Positions 6,772-9,519 of a DNA stretch of 9,519 nucleotides are shown here, piece by piece. Under the pieces are notes generated by a model. The model searched no databases and was not told the DNA's origin. It saw nothing but the letters and a program-made list of their open reading frames with translations. Source of the stretch: an uncultured Oscillospiraceae bacterium (GTDB taxonomy: Bacteria; Bacillota; Clostridia; Oscillospirales; Oscillospiraceae); the NCBI GenBank assembly GCA_900756495.1, contig CAAEKI010000305.1, forward strand, positions 1-9,519, read 5' to 3'. Positions within the stretch are counted from its first letter, which is position 1. Each line of letters starts with the position of its first letter. The position numbers and the translations under genes were made by a program.

Positions 6772-7886
6772 TGAACGAGCTGCATGGCATCATTTTCGCC
6801 TACCGGTCCAATCCGGATCTCCGGGAGTTGACGCAGAACCGCAATACCTGCTCCATTCCGTATGGCGGACGTTACCGCATCATCGACTTTATGCTCTCCA
6901 ATATGGTCAATGCTGGCATGACCGATGTGGGGCTTATTGTCCACACCAATTACCAGTCTCTGCTGGACCATGTGGGGTCGGGCAAGGACTGGGACCTCTC
7001 CCGCAAGCACGGCGGCCTGCGTATCCTGCCCCCCTTCGGTTACGCCAACAAGAACCGGGAGGGCGCCTACCGCGGCAGAATGGACGCCCTGGCCGGCGTA
7101 TACTCTTACCTTCAAAACATTCGTCAGGATTATGTAGTCCTGGCAGGAGGCGATCTGGCGATCAACCTGCCCCTGAGGGATATGTTTGAGGCCCACCTCA
7201 AAAGCGGCGCGGCCATCACCGCCGCCTGCACCAACGTCTCCAAGGGAGATCCCAAGAGCTGCGACTATTTTACGCTGGACGAAAACGGCAGGGTCGCCGA
7301 TGTGGCCGTCCATCCTCCGCTTCCTCAAGGCCTGGAGTCCCTGGAGGTCTATATTCTCTCCAAAGAACTGCTCCTCACCCTGGTGGATCACTGCGCCGCC
7401 CACAATATCCCCTCCTTCAGCCAGGGCGTACTCCTGCCCATGTCCAAGCGGCTGGATATCCAAACCTATATTTTTGATGGATATACCGCCCGCCTCCAGT
7501 CTGTGGCAGGCTATTTTGCCCGCAGCATGGAGCTGCTGGATCCCAGTGTCCGCAGTCAGCTCTTCGCACCCCAGCGCCCGGTCAAGACCAAAGATCAATC
7601 CAATCCCTCCACCTACTACGGCCCCCATGCCAAATCGGTCAATTCCCTGGTGGCCGACGGCTGTATCATTGAGGGTGAAGTGGAAAACTCCATCCTTTTC
7701 CGGGGCGTGCGGGTGGAAAAGGGCGCCAAAGTATCCAACTGCGTGCTGATGCAGAGCACCTCCATCCAGGAGGGGGCTATTCTCAAATACGCCATCACCG
7801 ACAAAAATGTCCGCATCAACCCGGGCCGTATGCTGATGGGCCACAGCACCTATCCTCTGGCCATCGGGAAAAATGAAATTGTATAA
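6768..7886 (+). CDS. glgD: Glucose-1-phosphate adenylyltransferase regulatory/partner subunit
   Basis: A 372-residue paralogue of GlgC in which key residues are gone. The N-terminal nucleotide loop reads [18 protein letters not shown] (8-25) instead of the AGGxGxRL type, the catalytic GDH is GGDLA (127-131), and the EEKP substrate-binding motif is absent. Framework motifs remain: [20 protein letters not shown] (31-50), [20 protein letters not shown] (70-89), and the C-terminal beta-helix (about 290-350). In Firmicutes, GlgD proteins form hetero-oligomers with GlgC and raise or tune its activity; that role is inferred here from homology and the 4-bp overlap. Tandem ATGs at 6768 and 6771 both fit the ribosome binding site GGAGGTG (6757-6763), so the first Met is uncertain. 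The frame is open further upstream inside glgC, but that is a shadow. Confidence 0.94.
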   Translation: MMNELHGIIFAYRSNPDLRELTQNRNTCSIPYGGRYRIIDFMLSNMVNAGMTDVGLIVHTNYQSLLDHVGSGKDWDLSRKHGGLRILPPFGYANKNREGAYRGRMDALAGVYSYLQNIRQDYVVLAGGDLAINLPLRDMFEAHLKSGAAITAACTNVSKGDPKSCDYFTLDENGRVADVAVHPPLPQGLESLEVYILSKELLLTLVDHCAAHNIPSFSQGVLLPMSKRLDIQTYIFDGYTARLQSVAGYFARSMELLDPSVRSQLFAPQRPVKTKDQSNPSTYYGPHAKSVNSLVADGCIIEGEVENSILFRGVRVEKGAKVSNCVLMQSTSIQEGAILKYAITDKNVRINPGRMLMGHSTYPLAIGKNEIV

Positions 7887-7942
7887 GACGGCCGCCGGAT
7901 GGAACATCTTCCATCTGTATCACTGCTAACGGGTGATCCGTC
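7887..7942 (+). other. Possible three-stem RNA fold in the glgD-glgA spacer
   Basis: Directly after the glgD stop, complementary segments could close a three-way junction. P1 is GACGG/CCGTC (7887-7891 with 7938-7942). P2 is GATGGAA/TTCCATC with loop CATC (7898-7904 with 7909-7915). P3 is ATCAC/GTGAT with a 9-nt loop (7919-7923 with 7933-7937). P1 is followed by CTCTTTT-type sequence (7941-7950), so the fold might act as an attenuator or partial terminator, or as a processing signal that adjusts GlgA level. P2 is the only stem that is convincing by itself. It matches no RNA family I recognise. Confidence 0.35.
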
Positions 7943-7975
7943 TCTCTTTTGATCCGGCCCGCTTATCTTCAAAAC

Positions 7976-8003
7976 TGTCAATTGTCAATCCCTGGTTGTC
8001 AAT
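7976..8003. repeat. TGTCAAT heptad repeats upstream of glgA
   Basis: TGTCAAT occurs at 7976-7982, 7983-7989 and 7997-8003, all in one 7-nt register, with a single non-matching unit CCCTGGT between the second and third. The nine-base TGTCAATTG recurs exactly 21 bp apart (7976 and 7997), about two helical turns. The last copy belongs to a perfect 10-bp palindrome GTCAATTGAC (7998-8007). The array ends 22 nt before the glgA ATG. Function unknown; a protein binding site is one reading. Confidence 0.6.
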
Positions 8004-8012
8004 TGACTCCGA

Positions 8013-8018
8013 AAGGAG
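8013..8018 (+). promoter_or_regulatory. Ribosome binding site that sets the glgA start
   Basis: AAGGAG is 7 nt before the ATG at 8026 and only 1 nt before an in-frame ATG at 8020. It is downstream of the in-frame GTG at 7933. The 8026 start also gives the usual GlgA N-terminus MNILFAASEVAPF. Confidence 0.85.
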
Positions 8019-8025
8019 TATGCAT

Positions 8026-9456
8026 ATGAATATTCTGTTCGCAGCCTCAGAAGTCGCCCCCTTTATCAAGACCGGCGGACTGGCCGATGTAGCCGGGAGC
8101 CTGCCGAAGGCTCTGGCCAAGGCCGGGCATGATGTGCGGGTCATTCTCCCGCTGTATGAGGGGATCGGAGACGACTGGCGCAGTCAGATGACCTTTCTCC
8201 AGTGCTATCACATTCAGTTGGCCTGGCGCACTCCATACTGCGGCCTTTTTGAACTGAAGCAGGACGGGGTCACCTACTACTTTGTGGACAACGAGTATTA
8301 CTTCAAGCGCGCCAATATTTACGGCCACTATGACGACGGAGAGCGTTTTGCCTATTTCTCCCGTGCTGTCATTGAAGCTCCCGGATATCTGAACTGGCAT
8401 CCCGACGTGATTCACTGCAATGACTGGCAGACCGCGTTGGTACCCATCTACCTGTTGGAGGAGCGCCACCGGATTCCCCAGCTCTGCGACACCAAGAGCG
8501 TCTTTACCATACACAACATTGAATATCAGGGGCGCTACGGCAGTCAGACCCTCCAGGATCTCTTCGGGCTCAACGAGGGATATTTCAATGAGCACATGCT
8601 GGCCTACCACGGGGACGTCAACCTGATGAAGGGGGCCATCTATGCCGCGGACTATATTACCACCGTCTCCCCCACCTATGCGGACGAGCTCCAATACGAC
8701 TTCTACGCACATGGCCTGGCCGGGGTTATCGCCGATAACCAGCATAAACTCAAGGGCATTCTGAACGGAATCGACACCGACCTGTACGACCCCTGGCGGG
8801 ACAAGGGGCTGACCAAGTTCTACTCAGTCCGGCAGCTTCAGGGCAAAAAGAACTGCAAGGCTGCCCTGCAGCAGGCCTGCTCCCTGCGCGAGAACCCCGA
8901 CGTTCCTATTGTCGCCTGCATCTCAAGGCTGGTCAAGCACAAGGGCTTTGATCTGATAGCCTCTTCTATTCACGATATTATGGCGATGGACGTGCAGATG
9001 GTAGTCCTGGGCACAGGGGACTGGAATTATGAGGAGGCCTTCCGTCAGGCCCAGGCCCAGTATCCAGGCCGCTTTTCCGCCAACCTGATGTACTCTGCCT
9101 CCCTCTCCACCGCCATTTACGGGGGCGCCGATATTTTCCTGATGCCCTCGGTATCCGAGCCTTGCGGACTCTCCCAAATGATTGCCATGCGCTATGGCTG
9201 CGTGCCCGTAGTCCGGGAGACCGGCGGGCTTAAGGACACCGTCATCCCCTGCGGCGTTGAGGGCGCCACTGGCTTTACCTTTGCCGATATCAACGCCCAC
9301 GATATGACCTGGGTACTGGGAGAGGCCGCCGGCCTATACCATACCGACAAGAAGGCCTGGAAAGCCCTCCAGAAGGCCGGCATGACTGCCGACTTCTCCT
9401 GGAACAAGTCGGCTGGGCAGTATCTGGAGATCTATGGATGGGTAACCGGGAAGTAA
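8026..9456 (+). CDS. glgA: Glycogen synthase (ADP-glucose dependent, GT5)
   Basis: A 476-residue GT-B glycosyltransferase of family GT5 that adds glucose from ADP-glucose to the non-reducing end of alpha-1,4 glucan, retaining configuration. Its length is almost that of E. coli GlgA (477). The N-terminal Rossmann domain starts ILFAASEVAPFIKTGGLADVAGSLP (3-27) with the ADP-glucose-binding KTGGL (K15-L19), and includes HCNDWQTALVP (130-140) and TIHNIEYQG (161-169, H163). ILNGIDTDLYDP (245-256) marks the domain linker. The C-terminal domain has ISRLVKHKGFDLI (R301 and K306, equivalent to E. coli R300 and K305), GTGD (329-332), and SEPCGLSQM with E378 (E. coli E377), then VRETGGLKDTV (396-406). 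All catalytic positions are kept. It lies 139 bp after glgD, on the same strand, so it may be read from the glgB promoter, from an undetected promoter in the spacer, or both. Confidence 0.97.
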   Translation: MNILFAASEVAPFIKTGGLADVAGSLPKALAKAGHDVRVILPLYEGIGDDWRSQMTFLQCYHIQLAWRTPYCGLFELKQDGVTYYFVDNEYYFKRANIYGHYDDGERFAYFSRAVIEAPGYLNWHPDVIHCNDWQTALVPIYLLEERHRIPQLCDTKSVFTIHNIEYQGRYGSQTLQDLFGLNEGYFNEHMLAYHGDVNLMKGAIYAADYITTVSPTYADELQYDFYAHGLAGVIADNQHKLKGILNGIDTDLYDPWRDKGLTKFYSVRQLQGKKNCKAALQQACSLRENPDVPIVACISRLVKHKGFDLIASSIHDIMAMDVQMVVLGTGDWNYEEAFRQAQAQYPGRFSANLMYSASLSTAIYGGADIFLMPSVSEPCGLSQMIAMRYGCVPVVRETGGLKDTVIPCGVEGATGFTFADINAHDMTWVLGEAAGLYHTDKKAWKALQKAGMTADFSWNKSAGQYLEIYGWVTGK

Positions 9457-9468
9457 ACCGAGGGGTCC

Positions 9469-9497
9469 TTGACAGGCAAAACCGCATATGATAGAAT
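9469..9497 (+). promoter_or_regulatory. Near-consensus sigma-A promoter at the right edge
   Basis: A perfect TTGACA (9469-9474) and TAGAAT (9492-9497) are separated by exactly 17 bp, starting 13 nt after the glgA stop. It points rightwards into sequence beyond the window. With five of six bases in the -10 box and all six in the -35 box, it is the strongest -35 in the window. What it transcribes cannot be seen. Confidence 0.8.
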
Positions 9498-9499
9498 GG

Positions 9500-9513
9500 C
9501 CGCTCCGGAGCGG
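9500..9513. repeat. 14-bp perfect palindrome at the predicted start site
   Basis: CCGCTCCGGAGCGG is its own reverse complement. It begins 2 nt after the -10 box at 9492-9497, so the predicted transcription start (about 9504) falls within it. It could be an operator, the first hairpin of a structured transcript (CCGCT stem, CCGG loop, AGCGG), or a weak stop for glgA; the T-run needed for the last is poor (GTTCTC). Confidence 0.55.
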
Positions 9514-9519
9514 GTTCTC

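Noticed and set aside
6543..7907. 454-codon open frame on the minus strand across glgC/glgD
   Set aside because: It is the antisense shadow of two well-supported genes. Its translation is rich in Gly, His and Val with no recognisable domain.
7933..8025. Upstream GTG/ATG starts giving glgA an N-terminal extension
   Set aside because: The extension would be encoded by the heptad repeat and the ribosome binding site. The 8026 ATG gives the standard GlgA N-terminus.

Overview
The window looks like chromosomal DNA of a GC-rich Firmicute of class Clostridia, plausibly the Oscillospiraceae/Flavonifractor side of the gut clostridia. The reasons are a glycogen operon with the Firmicutes-type GlgC+GlgD pair, strong AGGAGG-type ribosome binding sites, sigma-A promoters with 17-bp spacers, and GC-rich third codon positions. 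The genus-level placement is inference; no marker gene settles it. There is no phage, insertion sequence, CRISPR array, tRNA or rRNA that I can recognise.

The left part (1-1470) reads leftwards. It holds the N-terminal two thirds or so of a polar amino-acid ABC transporter binding lipoprotein (cut by the window edge) and, behind an intrinsic terminator, a mobA-type molybdenum cofactor nucleotidyltransferase. Each has its own recognisable promoter. A 178-bp divergent region separates mobA from the rightward genes.

The middle part (1471-3340) reads rightwards. It carries a secreted penicillin-binding-protein-type D-Ala-D-Ala carboxypeptidase, then a 192-residue XRE-type DNA-binding protein with a helical, probably TPR-like C-terminal half and its own near-consensus promoter. 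A long two-tier hairpin terminator ends that unit.

The right part (3377-9456) is a glycogen synthesis cluster in the order glgB-glgC-glgD-glgA. GlgC, probably with its catalytically degenerate partner GlgD, makes ADP-glucose. GlgA extends alpha-1,4 chains from it and GlgB introduces alpha-1,6 branches. One near-consensus promoter with a perfect dyad over its -10 box lies before glgB. glgC and glgD overlap by 4 bp. A 139-bp spacer before glgA contains a possible three-stem RNA fold and a heptad repeat (TGTCAAT three times in register), the least explained structure in the window. glgP does not follow within the window; instead a near-consensus promoter (TTGACA-17-TAGAAT) with a 14-bp palindrome at the predicted start site begins a new unit at the right edge.

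No previously unknown gene system is evident. The points worth a second look are regulatory: the glgD-glgA spacer, the glgB promoter dyad, the possible link between the XRE protein and the glg operon, and the right-edge promoter/palindrome.
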